Positions 46,264 to 55,022 of a stretch of 64,000 bases of DNA are shown here, piece after piece. Source of the stretch: GCA-2746605 sp963704835 (lineage in GTDB: Bacteria; Bacteroidota; Ignavibacteria; Ignavibacteriales; Melioribacteraceae); the NCBI GenBank assembly GCA_963704835.1, contig CAVPHW010000003.1, forward strand, positions 62,001 through 126,000, written 5' to 3'. The notes beneath the pieces are model-generated. The model saw only the letters and a program-made list of their open reading frames with translations. It searched no databases and had not been told where the DNA came from. The translations under genes were made by a program, and so were the position numbers. Each line of letters begins with the position of its first letter. Positions within the stretch are counted from its first letter, which is position 1.

Positions 46264-47553
46264 TTACAATATTGCAACTAAAGAATTATAATGTGCAAGA
46301 ATTGTTGAATCCAAATCCTCTTTTGAGTGAACAGTTGAGACAAACAGAGCTTCAAATTGAGCAGGAGCTAAATAAACACCCTGTTCTAACATTTTATGAA
46401 AATATTTACCGTACAATTCTGTATTAGATTTAACTGCAGAAGTAAAATTCTTAACTTCCTCTTCAACAAAAAACATACACATCATTGAACCAATTCTGTT
46501 CATTGCGTATTTTTTACCAATTTTATTTAAATTTGCAGTAAATCCGTCAGCTAAATATTTAGATTTTTCTTCTAAAATATCATAAATATTAGGATTATTT
46601 TTAATGTGGCTAAGGGCAGCAAAACCTGCAGACATTGCTAATGGATTTCCGCTTAAAGTTCCGGCTTGATAAATTGGTCCAACAGGAGCAATTTTATCCA
46701 TAATTTCTGTTTTACCTCCAAATGCACCAACAGGTAATCCTCCGCCAATAATTTTACCAAATGTTGTAAGGTCTGGTGTAATGCCCAAAACTTCTTGCGC
46801 TCCACCTTTTGCAACTCTAAAACCAGTCATCACCTCATCAAATATTAAAACTATTCCTTCTTCATCACAAATTGATCGGACTTCTTTTATGAAAGCATAT
46901 TCTGCTGCAACAACGCCCATATTTCCAGCAATAGGTTCAATAATAATTGCAGCAATTTCATTTTTGTTGCTGGCAACTAATTCTTTTATCGATTCAATAT
47001 CATTAAATTGAGCAAGAAGAGTATCAGCGGCATTCCCTTTAGTTACACCAGGACTTGTTGGAACACCTAGTGTTAAAGCTCCGGAACCGGCTTTAATTAA
47101 AAAGTGATCTGCATGACCATGATAGCAGCCTTCAAATTTTATAAATTTATCTCTACCTGTAAATCCGCGAGCAGCTCTAACAGCAGACATTGTTGCTTCG
47201 GTTCCGCTATTTACCATTCTAACTTTCTCAATCGATGGCACAAGTTCGGTTATAAGTTCAGCCATTTTAATTTCTATTTCTGTTGGAGCACCAAAACTTG
47301 TACCTCTTGAAATTGCAGATTGCAATTCATCAATTATAAAATCTGGATTATGCCCAAATAAATGAGGTCCCCAGCTGCCAATGTAATCGATGTATTCATT
47401 CCCATCTACATCAGTAAATTTAGATCCTTTGCCTTCTTTAATAAATAGAGGATTTCCACCAACGGAATTAAATGCTCTTACTGGTGAGTTCACTCCACCC
47501 GGAATAAACTTTTTAGCTTCATTAAATAATTTTTCACTTTTTGTAGTGTTCAT
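46264..47553 (-). CDS. hemL: Glutamate-1-semialdehyde 2,1-aminomutase
   Basis: A 429-residue PLP enzyme of aminotransferase class III. Characteristic blocks: GGVNSPVRAFNSVGGNPLFI, FIKFEGCYHGHADHFLIKAG, FDEVMTGFRVAKGGAQEVLG, and the PLP lysine in TTFGKIIGGGLPVGAFGGK. It converts glutamate-1-semialdehyde to 5-aminolevulinate, second step of the C5 route. It is the last gene of the hem block, separated from hemB by an intergenic repeat. Complete, normal length. Confidence 0.97.
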   Translation of the reverse strand: MNTTKSEKLFNEAKKFIPGGVNSPVRAFNSVGGNPLFIKEGKGSKFTDVDGNEYIDYIGSWGPHLFGHNPDFIIDELQSAISRGTSFGAPTEIEIKMAELITELVPSIEKVRMVNSGTEATMSAVRAARGFTGRDKFIKFEGCYHGHADHFLIKAGSGALTLGVPTSPGVTKGNAADTLLAQFNDIESIKELVASNKNEIAAIIIEPIAGNMGVVAAEYAFIKEVRSICDEEGIVLIFDEVMTGFRVAKGGAQEVLGITPDLTTFGKIIGGGLPVGAFGGKTEIMDKIAPVGPIYQAGTLSGNPLAMSAGFAALSHIKNNPNIYDILEEKSKYLADGFTANLNKIGKKYAMNRIGSMMCMFFVEEEVKNFTSAVKSNTELYGKYFHKMLEQGVYLAPAQFEALFVSTVHSKEDLDSTILAHYNSLVAIL

Positions 47554-47569
47554 AATAACCTTTATTCAC

Positions 47570-47758
47570 TGTCACACTGAGCGGAGACGAAGTGTGTTAT
47601 TTAATATTGTCAATAATCCATGGTTCGACTCCGCTCACCATGAATTTATTATATTGATTTTCTAAAAGATTTCTCACCCCTAAAGGCAGAGTTCGAAATG
47701 ACAAAAAAAAAATACAGCATGTCATCTCGAAGAAGTGAAGCGACTGAGAGATCTTTTA
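47570..47758. repeat. REP-like intergenic repeat between hemL and hemB
   Basis: The 200-bp gap holds dispersed-repeat sequence: GTCATCTCGAAGAA (47721-47734) then GACTGAGAGATCTTTTA, which recurs at 51307-51344, and related pieces (GTTCGACTCCGCTCACCATG) earlier in the gap. The repeat runs into the last codon of hemB. Such GTCAT/AGATCT units are common in this phylum between genes. No gene is present. Confidence 0.7.
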
Positions 47759-48739
47759 TTTTTGTTTATCCAAATACTTTGCAACATCCTTAGCAAAGTA
47801 AGTTAAAATCATATCTGCACCGGCACGTTTTATTGCAATTAGGGATTCAATCATAACTCTTTCTTCATCAATCCAATCGAGTTTACCGGCAGCTTTTATC
47901 ATTGAGTATTCGCCACTTACCTGATAAGCAGCAGTAGGCATTTGGAAAGTTTCTTTCACTTCTTTAATTACATCCAAATAAGCACCTGCTGGTTTAACCA
48001 TTATAATATCTGCACCTTCTTCTATATCAGATTCGGCTTCTCTTATGGCTTCTTGTGAATTGGCGATATCCATTTGATGTGACCTACGATCACCAAATGC
48101 TGGTGCTGAATCGGCCGCATCTCTAAACGGTCCGTAATACCCTGAAGAATATTTTACCGCATAGCTCATAATTGGAATATTTTGAAATCCTTTATAGTCA
48201 AGTGCTTTTCTTATTGCTGCAATTCTTCCATCCATCATATCAGATGGAGCAATCATATCAGCACCAGCTTCTGCATGAGAAACGGCTTCTTTTGCAAGTA
48301 AAGAAACAGTTTCATCATTTAATACCATTTCACCATCTAATAATCCGCAATGTCCATGAGATGTATATTCACATAAACAAACATCAGTTATAATAAGTAA
48401 ATCTTTAACTTCTGCTTTAATTGCTCTTACTGCGGTTTGTATTATTCCGGTGGGCGAATAAGCATCTGAACCAACTTCGTCTTTATGCTCTGGAATTCCG
48501 AAAAGAATAATTGCTTTTAATCCTAATGTTACTAGTTCTTTACATTCCTTGACAGCATTTTCAATTGATAGTTGGAATACTCCTGGCATTGAATGAATTT
48601 CTTTCTTAATATTCTCACCAAAAGCAATAAACATTGGATAAATCAAATCGTTCTTACTCAGAGTGGTTTCTCTAACTAGATCTCTAACTATGGGATTGTA
48701 TCTTAATCTTCTTAATCGTTTTGTTGGATATGTTGCCAT
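47756..48739 (-). CDS. hemB: Delta-aminolevulinic acid dehydratase (porphobilinogen synthase)
   Basis: A 327-residue enzyme. It has RLRRLRYNPIVRDLVRET at the start, IITDVCLCEYTSHGHCGLLD (a cysteine-containing metal region), the Schiff-base lysines in MSYAVKYSSGYYGPFRDAA and IIMVKPAGAYLDVI, and YQVSGEYSMIKAA. It condenses two aminolevulinate molecules to porphobilinogen. It is flanked by intergenic repeats on both sides and lies in line with the rest of the hem block. Complete. Confidence 0.97.
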   Translation of the reverse strand: MATYPTKRLRRLRYNPIVRDLVRETTLSKNDLIYPMFIAFGENIKKEIHSMPGVFQLSIENAVKECKELVTLGLKAIILFGIPEHKDEVGSDAYSPTGIIQTAVRAIKAEVKDLLIITDVCLCEYTSHGHCGLLDGEMVLNDETVSLLAKEAVSHAEAGADMIAPSDMMDGRIAAIRKALDYKGFQNIPIMSYAVKYSSGYYGPFRDAADSAPAFGDRRSHQMDIANSQEAIREAESDIEEGADIIMVKPAGAYLDVIKEVKETFQMPTAAYQVSGEYSMIKAAGKLDWIDEERVMIESLIAIKRAGADMILTYFAKDVAKYLDKQK

Positions 48740-48765
48740 GTTTGCCTCTTAAATTATAATAAAAT

Positions 48766-48877
48766 TAACATGCTTCGACTCTGATCAGCATGACCAATAT
48801 TTTCAATTAAATTTATTAGAGATTCTCACGTCGTCCCTATAAATCGAGACTCCTCAGAATGACAAGACGTTTTTGTG
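48766..48877. repeat. REP-like intergenic repeat between hemB and hemG
   Basis: About 110 bp of dispersed-repeat character: CATGCTTCGACTCTGATCAG, then AGATTCTCACGTCG and CTCAGAATGACAAGACG, related to the units at 47570 and 51265. No gene is present. Confidence 0.55.
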
Positions 48878-50269
48878 TCATTCATGTGATTTTTTGTTTA
48901 AATACTCTTTAATTTTTTCAAAATTTGTAAATGAACTTTTAATACAATCACCCACGGATATTCCGCCGCGGTAATTTCCACTTAGAAATATTCCTGGATT
49001 CTCTTCTTCAAATTTATCAAAATAATTATCGTGCTCAATATGTCCTAAATTGTACTGTGGAATTGCCTTATGCCAAAACTTTTTCTCAATTAAAATTGGC
49101 TGTTCAGAAATCCCCATTATTGCATGAAATTCCTTAAGGACTTCAGTTACTCTTTCATTAACTTGTGCCATAGTAAAATCTAAATTTCTAGCACCGCCTA
49201 CAAAAATAGTAAAAGCTGCTTTATCATCTTTAGATCTATTAACAAAAATGGTAGAACTCCAAATTGCACCCAAGAATTTTTTCTTCTCTGATGATGGAAT
49301 TAAGAATCCAAATCCATCTAAATTTTGCTTTATTGCTTTTTTATTATAACCCAAATAAAGAACTAAAACAGGCGGATAAATTATATCATTCAAATGATTT
49401 GTTAATTCTGGATCCAAAGAGTTAGTTAATTTAGAGATTACATAAGAGGGAAGTGTTGAAAGCAGCACGTCACTAGCAATTTCTCCCATTTGTCCGTTCT
49501 TTACAATGCTGATGATTACTTTAGAATCTTTCTTGGTAATGTTCTTAATTTCACATTCGTAAAAAATATTTCCTTTAAAGTTTTTGGCAATCGCTTTTGG
49601 AAAAGATTGCATACCCTTCTTAAAAGAGAACATTTTAGCATTTTGCTTGGAATCTTCTTTGCGTTGTTTTCTTTCTCTTGCTCCTTTAATTACTCCTTTT
49701 ATTAAACCACCATATAATTCTTCTAATCTATATAGTTTAGGGAAAGCTGACTTAACACTTAACTTGCTTGGATCTCCTGCAAAAACTCCAGAAACAAATG
49801 GATCGATTGCATTCTCAAGAAATTCTTTTCCCAATCTTCTTTCAACAAATTGAGCAATACTTTGATAATAACCATCCTCACTTTTGCCAATAAATGGCTC
49901 TTTCAACAATCTAAGTTTAGCCTTGGTTGAAAATAATTTTGAAGTTATAAACTTTACAGGTGATGTTGGTAAAGGAACAAGTTCATCATTTTTTAATATA
50001 TATCTAGTATTACCTTCTTGATTAGCATAAATCATTTCTTCAGTTAGTCCAATATCATCAACAAGTTCTTTAATCTTTGGTGTGGTTTCCAAACCACTGT
50101 TGGGACCAAAATCTACCAAGAAATCATCGACAAATTTGGTCATCATGGCACCACCTGGCTCAAAACTGTCTTCAAGAATTGTTACATCATATCCTTCTTT
50201 TTCAAGCCAGTGGGCTGTTGCAAGGCCAGATATTCCTGCACCGAGAATTGTAATTTTATTTCTATTCAT
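48878..50269 (-). CDS. hemG: FAD-dependent protoporphyrinogen oxidase
   Basis: A 463-residue flavoprotein of the amine-oxidase fold: the dinucleotide motif ITILGAGISGLATAHWLEKE, then GGAMMTKFVDDFLVDFGPNS, and a C-terminal FAD motif PGIFLSGNYRGGISVGDCIK. This is the oxygen-using PPO family (HemG/HemY). It oxidises protoporphyrinogen IX (or coproporphyrinogen III in some groups) before iron insertion. Together with HemN it fits the protoporphyrin route. The start is 7 nt after the hemH stop, so the two are co-transcribed. The presence of an O2-linked oxidase beside an O2-independent HemN is worth noting. Confidence 0.93.
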   Translation of the reverse strand: MNRNKITILGAGISGLATAHWLEKEGYDVTILEDSFEPGGAMMTKFVDDFLVDFGPNSGLETTPKIKELVDDIGLTEEMIYANQEGNTRYILKNDELVPLPTSPVKFITSKLFSTKAKLRLLKEPFIGKSEDGYYQSIAQFVERRLGKEFLENAIDPFVSGVFAGDPSKLSVKSAFPKLYRLEELYGGLIKGVIKGARERKQRKEDSKQNAKMFSFKKGMQSFPKAIAKNFKGNIFYECEIKNITKKDSKVIISIVKNGQMGEIASDVLLSTLPSYVISKLTNSLDPELTNHLNDIIYPPVLVLYLGYNKKAIKQNLDGFGFLIPSSEKKKFLGAIWSSTIFVNRSKDDKAAFTIFVGGARNLDFTMAQVNERVTEVLKEFHAIMGISEQPILIEKKFWHKAIPQYNLGHIEHDNYFDKFEEENPGIFLSGNYRGGISVGDCIKSSFTNFEKIKEYLNKKSHE

Positions 50270-50276
50270 TATATTT

Positions 50277-51230
50277 CTACGCCAATACTTTTATTGTTTC
50301 TTCAAAAAGTGCATCAATAAATAATTTTGAATCGTTTAATCCTTCCATAACAATATAATTTTCAATATTAAATTCATCCGCTACATGGCGATATTCAATA
50401 TCCAACTCAAATGAAGTTTCCACGTGATCTGACACAAAACTAATTGGAATAATGAGTAAATGTTTTTTCCCAGCTTTTGATAAATCTTCAATCATGGTAT
50501 CTGTTGCTGGTGTTAACCATTTAACTGGTCCAACTTTACTTTGATAGCATAAATGATGAGGATGAGAATAATTTCTTTCCTCCATAACTTTATCAACTGT
50601 TTCTTTAATATGATGTGAATATGGATCACCATTTTTTACCATACTTACGGGAGTTCCATGTGCACTAAAGACTAATTGTATATCATCTCTAACCTCTTCA
50701 GGAAATCTTAGTATTGTTTTATCAATTCGCTCATTTATTGCTGAAATGTATGAAGGATTTGTTCTATAGTTATCTACACGAAATACTTTTTCATTTGTTG
50801 GAGTAAAACATCTATCCCACTCATTAAATGATGAACCCGTGGTTGAGATTGAATTATGAGGATAAAGTGGAAGTAATACTATTCTATCAAAATTTTGTGA
50901 TTTAATCTTTTTAGCCACATCCTTTGTAATTGGATTCCAATACCTCATTGCAGTAAATACAGAAATATTTGCATCAGCAGATTGCAGTTTCTCTTCTAGC
51001 ATTTTTCTTTGGATTTCTGTCCATTCATTAATTGGAGATTTACCCCCAATTAGTTCATACTCTTTTGAAACTTTTGGGGCTCTTCTGCTTGAAATAATTT
51101 TTGCAAATAATTTTTGTCCGAATGGAAGTTTGAATATGTCACGATCAGAAAATAGATTGTATAAAAAGGGTTCTATTGCTTCTAAAGAATCAGGACCGCC
51201 TAAATTTAATATTACTACTGCTGTTTTCAT
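50277..51230 (-). CDS. hemH: Ferrochelatase
   Basis: A 317-residue protein with VVILNLGGPDSLEAIEPFLY at the N-terminus, GGKSPINEWTEIQ, RYWNPITKDVAKKI, the active-site histidine strand LVFSAHGTPVSMV and the ISFVSDHVETSFELDIEYR block with the conserved glutamates. It inserts Fe2+ into protoporphyrin IX. Length and motifs are normal. It lies between hemN and hemG on the same strand. Confidence 0.96.
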   Translation of the reverse strand: MKTAVVILNLGGPDSLEAIEPFLYNLFSDRDIFKLPFGQKLFAKIISSRRAPKVSKEYELIGGKSPINEWTEIQRKMLEEKLQSADANISVFTAMRYWNPITKDVAKKIKSQNFDRIVLLPLYPHNSISTTGSSFNEWDRCFTPTNEKVFRVDNYRTNPSYISAINERIDKTILRFPEEVRDDIQLVFSAHGTPVSMVKNGDPYSHHIKETVDKVMEERNYSHPHHLCYQSKVGPVKWLTPATDTMIEDLSKAGKKHLLIIPISFVSDHVETSFELDIEYRHVADEFNIENYIVMEGLNDSKLFIDALFEETIKVLA

Positions 51231-51264
51231 TTATTTTAACTTTCTTAAATAATTGTTTAAAGAT

Positions 51265-51344
51265 TTCTCTCTATCCAAAACATCGGAATCCAAATGACAA
51301 ATGTCTGTCATCTCGAAGAAACAAAGTGACTGAGAGATCTTTTA
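51265..51344. repeat. REP-like intergenic repeat between hemH and hemN
   Basis: GTCATCTCGAAGAA (51307-51320), then GACTGAGAGATCTTTTA, repeats the hemL-hemB unit (47721-47758). As there, the repeat ends on the stop codon of the minus-strand gene (hemN). Confidence 0.7.
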
Positions 51345-52718
51345 GACTGTTCTTGAATATTTTCCGCTATCTTCTTTTCGTTCTAGAAATCCATCAAATT
51401 TCATAGCAACGTTTCGGATAAGCAATCTGCCCATCTCGTTTACTGTTATTTTTCTATTTTTAATTTCAACGAGTCCATCGGCAATTAATTCATCAAAATC
51501 ATTTAATCCATAACTGAAATATTCTTCAAAGTTTATATTAAATTTATCCTCTATTGTTTTGAAGTCTAATTCAAAATCGCACATAATTTTCATTATCACT
51601 TCTTTTCTTATAATGTCATCCTGATTCATTTCGTAACCCTTCATAACTGGAATTATTCCTTCATCAAGTGCTGAGGCATATTCTTTTTCAGTTTTGAAGT
51701 TCTGTGCGTATACATTGCCAAACTGACTAATACTTGTAATTCCCATTGCATAAAGATCAGTCCCGGCATTAGTACTGTAGCCTTGAAAATTTCTGTAGAG
51801 TCTTTTTTCATGGAAAGCTTTTGCAAGATCATCCTCTGGTTTAGCAAAATGATCCATACCAATAAATTCATAACCAGCTGTTGTTAATTTTTCAACGGAC
51901 ATTTTAAAAATCTCTAATTTTACTTCCGGTGTCGGTAAATCTTCCTTCTTAATTAATTCCATATGTTTTTTCATCCAGGGCACATGAGCATAATTAAACA
52001 GTGCAATTCTATCGGGTGAAATATCAATCATTGCATCCACAGACTTTTCAAATTCAGCTACAGTCTGGAAGGGAAGACCGTACATTAAATCTAAGTTTAT
52101 GCTCTCAAAGTCTAACTCCCTTACCCAATTAACTACCTTTCTAGTCATTTCTTCCGGTTGAATTCTATTAACAGCTTTCTGCACAGTTTCGTTAAAGTCT
52201 TGCACGCCCATGCTAATTCTATTAAATCCACCTTCTCTTAATGCTTTTAGGTGATCAAAGGTCAGTTCCCTCGGATCAATTTCACATCCATTTTCTGGAT
52301 TTTCAACAAATTCAAAACTTTGATTTATGTAGGAAACCAGCTCTGTAATTTCCTCTGGTAGAAGATGAGTTGGCGTTCCGCCTCCCCAATGAAGTTGTGC
52401 AACTTTTCTATCTCGTTTTATATATGATCTAAGTAAATCAATTTCATTCTTTACATAATTTATATATTGCTTTACTCTATCTCTGTTCCTTGTAATTATC
52501 ATGTTGCAACCGCAAAAATAACAAAGCGTATCGCAGAATGGTAAATGAAAATAGAGTGACAAATCAGCAGGTTTTGTTAGATTATTCGTTCTAATTATTT
52601 CACTTAAATAATTATCAGCGGTAAAACCTTCATGAAATTGAGGTGCTGTTGGATAACTTGTATATCTGGGCCCTGGTTTATCATATTTACGAACTAAATC
52701 TAAATCTATATTAAACAT
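51342..52718 (-). CDS. hemN: Oxygen-independent coproporphyrinogen III oxidase
   Basis: A 458-residue radical-SAM enzyme. GPRYTSYPTAPQF near the N-terminus is specific to true HemN. The cluster motif CDTLCYFCGCN (CX3CX2C) binds the 4Fe-4S, followed by LHWGGGTPTHLLPEEI, RISMGVQDFNETVQKAVNRI and the substrate-binding AVNRIQ. The C-terminal HemN domain reads TVNEMGRLLIRNVAMKFDGF. It converts coproporphyrinogen III to protoporphyrinogen IX without oxygen. Complete, and separated from hemE by the four-helix-bundle gene. Confidence 0.97.
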   Translation of the reverse strand: MFNIDLDLVRKYDKPGPRYTSYPTAPQFHEGFTADNYLSEIIRTNNLTKPADLSLYFHLPFCDTLCYFCGCNMIITRNRDRVKQYINYVKNEIDLLRSYIKRDRKVAQLHWGGGTPTHLLPEEITELVSYINQSFEFVENPENGCEIDPRELTFDHLKALREGGFNRISMGVQDFNETVQKAVNRIQPEEMTRKVVNWVRELDFESINLDLMYGLPFQTVAEFEKSVDAMIDISPDRIALFNYAHVPWMKKHMELIKKEDLPTPEVKLEIFKMSVEKLTTAGYEFIGMDHFAKPEDDLAKAFHEKRLYRNFQGYSTNAGTDLYAMGITSISQFGNVYAQNFKTEKEYASALDEGIIPVMKGYEMNQDDIIRKEVIMKIMCDFELDFKTIEDKFNINFEEYFSYGLNDFDELIADGLVEIKNRKITVNEMGRLLIRNVAMKFDGFLERKEDSGKYSRTV

Positions 52719-52750
52719 AAGTACCTTTGTAAAGTTAGAATTCGGAAATT

Positions 52751-53142
52751 AGAATTTAGAATCAAAATTCAAATTAGGAATTCAGTTTTTGTTCATTGTT
52801 TTTAATGAAGAAACAAAAATTGCTGTCAATTCATTTGCTTCTTTTAAAATTAGCATTTAATTTTTGATTGTCAATCCACTCTTTCACTGAAATAATCTCT
52901 AACCAAAAGCAGCATTCATCAGCTTCCTCTAAAACAACATTCATTTTCGAAATAAATTTTTTATCGCTTCTTGAGCAGCATACTGCTCGATAATTTGCTC
53001 CTACTGATGTTCCACTTCTAACCAATTGACTCCCAATACTTCTTCCTGAAATTGTTTTTGGAAGTTTATCAATTAAATCAATTATTGCTAAACTAAATTT
53101 TTTTGTTCTCTCTTTTAAATCATTCATAATATTCTAAATTCT
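52751..53142. repeat. 12-bp inverted repeats bracketing the four-helix-bundle gene
   Basis: AGAATTTAGAAT (52751-52762) and its exact complement ATTCTAAATTCT (53131-53142) lie just outside the small gene, within AT-rich repeats of the same type (GAATTCGGAAATTAGAATTT on one side, TTCTACCTTCTAAATTCAGA on the other). Confidence 0.6.
52782..53127 (-). CDS. Four-helix-bundle protein (23S rRNA IVP family), frameshifted
   Basis: From 53127 the frame encodes MNDLKERTKKFSLAIIDLID, then SGRSIGSQLVRSGTSVGANY and ISKMNVVLEEADECCFWLEI, the conserved blocks of the four-helix-bundle family first seen in rRNA intervening sequences. The frame shifts near 52856 and goes on as LLKEANELTAIFVSSLKTMN to TGA at 52782, the normal C-terminus, giving about 115 residues. 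The function is unknown. It is an insertion into the hem block, bracketed by 12-bp inverted repeats, and has no link to haem synthesis. Confidence 0.82.
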
Positions 53143-53161
53143 ACCTTCTAAATTCAGAATT

Positions 53162-54211
53162 TTAATTGTGAAATTGAGCGCTGTTCTCTTTTACAAAATT
53201 CACTAAAGTCTTTAAATTTTCTGGCTGAACATCTGGTAAAATACCATGACCCAAATTAAAAATATGTCCACTTCCATTTCCGTAAGACTTCATTGTTTTT
53301 AAAGCTCTATCTTTTATTATTTCCTCAGAACCATATAGAGTTGTTGGATCCAAATTACCTTGAAGAGCAACTTTATCGCCAACCAAAGATCTTACCTTAC
53401 CTAAATCCATTGTCCAATCTAAGCCAAGAACATCAGCTCCACAATTTGCTACTTTTTCTAAATTTGAATGAACACCCTTTGGAAAGAAAATTACTGGTTC
53501 TTTATCTCTCTTTATGTTGCTAATTATTTTTTCAACGTATTGAAGTGAAAATTCTTGAAAATCGGCTTGAGAAAGAATACCGCCCCATGTATCAAATATT
53601 TGAACTGCATTTGCGCCAGCTTCTATTTTAGCTGAGAGATAAACAGAAATGGCAGAAGATAATTTTTCTAAAATTGAATGAGCTAATTTTGGATTATTAA
53701 AAATCAGTTTTTTAACATTGGAAAATGTTTTTGATCCTCCACCCTCAACCATGTATGTTAATAATGTCCAAGGAGAACCACTAAATCCAATTAGAGGTAC
53801 TCTTCCATTTAATTCACGCTTGGTTAACGAAACAGCATCTAATACATATTTAAGATCAGAAGTGGGATCAATATTTTTTAATGCATTCAAATCATCTTCT
53901 GTTCTAATAGGTGATGGAAATACTGGTCCTCTTCCTTCATGCATTTCAAGATGCATACCCATAGCTTCAGGAATCACTAAGATATCAGAGAAGATTATTG
54001 CTGCATCTACTCCAATCAAATCAATTGGTTGTAAAGTAACTTCCGCTGCCAATTCCGGAGTTTTACACATTGTTAGAAAGTCAGCTTTTTCTCTAACGGC
54101 TCTATACTCTGGCAAGTATCTACCTGCTTGTCGCATCACCCAAATTGGTGTTCTTTCTATTTTTTCTTTTTTACATGCACGTAAAAAGAGATCGTTTTTT
54201 AACATTGTCAA
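53162..54211 (-). CDS. hemE: Uroporphyrinogen decarboxylase
   Basis: A 349-residue enzyme with WVMRQAGRYLPEYRAVREKA, the arginine-rich substrate motif, IIFSDILVIPEAMGM, GFSGSPWTLLTYMVEGGGSK, IFDTWGGILSQADF and FNLGHGILPDVQPENLKTLV. It makes coproporphyrinogen III. Two starts are possible: TTG 54211, spaced well from AAGGAA, or ATG 54205. TTG is kept because hemC and hemD also start with TTG. It lies 16 nt after hemD. Confidence 0.97.
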   Translation of the reverse strand: MTMLKNDLFLRACKKEKIERTPIWVMRQAGRYLPEYRAVREKADFLTMCKTPELAAEVTLQPIDLIGVDAAIIFSDILVIPEAMGMHLEMHEGRGPVFPSPIRTEDDLNALKNIDPTSDLKYVLDAVSLTKRELNGRVPLIGFSGSPWTLLTYMVEGGGSKTFSNVKKLIFNNPKLAHSILEKLSSAISVYLSAKIEAGANAVQIFDTWGGILSQADFQEFSLQYVEKIISNIKRDKEPVIFFPKGVHSNLEKVANCGADVLGLDWTMDLGKVRSLVGDKVALQGNLDPTTLYGSEEIIKDRALKTMKSYGNGSGHIFNLGHGILPDVQPENLKTLVNFVKENSAQFHN

Positions 54212-54227
54212 AATGTATTCCTTTATA

Positions 54228-55022
54228 TCAATTTATAATTTTTTCTTTACTGTAAAATTTTATTATTTCTTTGATCAAATAATTCATAGAAAAATTATTT
54301 GGGACTATTTTCGGAGTTACACCAATATCCAGAACCGCTTTTTCTGTCACGGGTCCAATTACTGCAATATTTTTCCCATCAAAATATGTTTTGGGTTCAT
54401 CTATTCTCATTATTTCTACAAATCCTTTGAAAGTAGAAGGACTTGTAAAAATGTATAAATCAACATCAATCTTTTTTAACGACTCAATTTCATCAACAAG
54501 GTTATCTCTATCATTCACATTATTTGCGTATGTCGCTACAGAACTAACTTTTGCTCCAGATTCCTCAAGTGCTATAAATTGATTTGGCTTTGATAAAGTT
54601 GAACAGGGTATGAAAATTTTTCTACCGACAAGCTCAATTTGTCCCAATTCCTTAATCAAAGATTCTGAACTAGAATTCATTGGTTGAAAATCAACTCTAA
54701 ATCCATATTTTAAGCAAATCTCCGTTGTTCTTTCACCAATGGAAATAACAAAAAACGCGTTCGGGTCAAATCTGGTATCTAATTCTTCAACTTTTTCTAA
54801 TAATGATTTTACGGCATTTTCAGATGTGAAAATAATTGTATTAAATTCATTTATCTTTTTGATAGTATGATCTAGTTCACGGTTATTTACAACGGTCGCA
54901 ATTTTAATTGTTGGAAAACTTATTACATTTGCCCCCAGTTGTGTCAAATCTTTAACCGTCTGAACAGATTGATTCTTAGTTCTGGTTAAAACAATATTTT
55001 TACCTTTTAAGACTTGTTCCAA
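54228..55022 (-). CDS. hemD: Uroporphyrinogen-III synthase
   Basis: A 264-residue protein of the two-domain HemD fold. The N-terminus GKNIVLTRTKNQSVQTVKDL, TIIFTSENAVKSLLEKVE and DLYIFTSPSTFKGFVEIMR with IAVIGPVTEKAV are the weakly conserved signature blocks. It closes and inverts ring D of hydroxymethylbilane. It begins with TTG directly after the hemC stop (TAATTG), implying translational coupling. Sequence identity in this family is always low, so the name rests partly on position. Confidence 0.92.
   Translation of the reverse strand: MEQVLKGKNIVLTRTKNQSVQTVKDLTQLGANVISFPTIKIATVVNNRELDHTIKKINEFNTIIFTSENAVKSLLEKVEELDTRFDPNAFFVISIGERTTEICLKYGFRVDFQPMNSSSESLIKELGQIELVGRKIFIPCSTLSKPNQFIALEESGAKVSSVATYANNVNDRDNLVDEIESLKKIDVDLYIFTSPSTFKGFVEIMRIDEPKTYFDGKNIAVIGPVTEKAVLDIGVTPKIVPNNFSMNYLIKEIIKFYSKEKIIN

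Noticed and set aside
53718..54458. 246-residue plus-strand frame antisense to hemE and hemD
   Set aside because: It lies opposite two clear enzymes, has no ribosome site and shows no domain pattern; its length comes from AT-rich antisense sequence.
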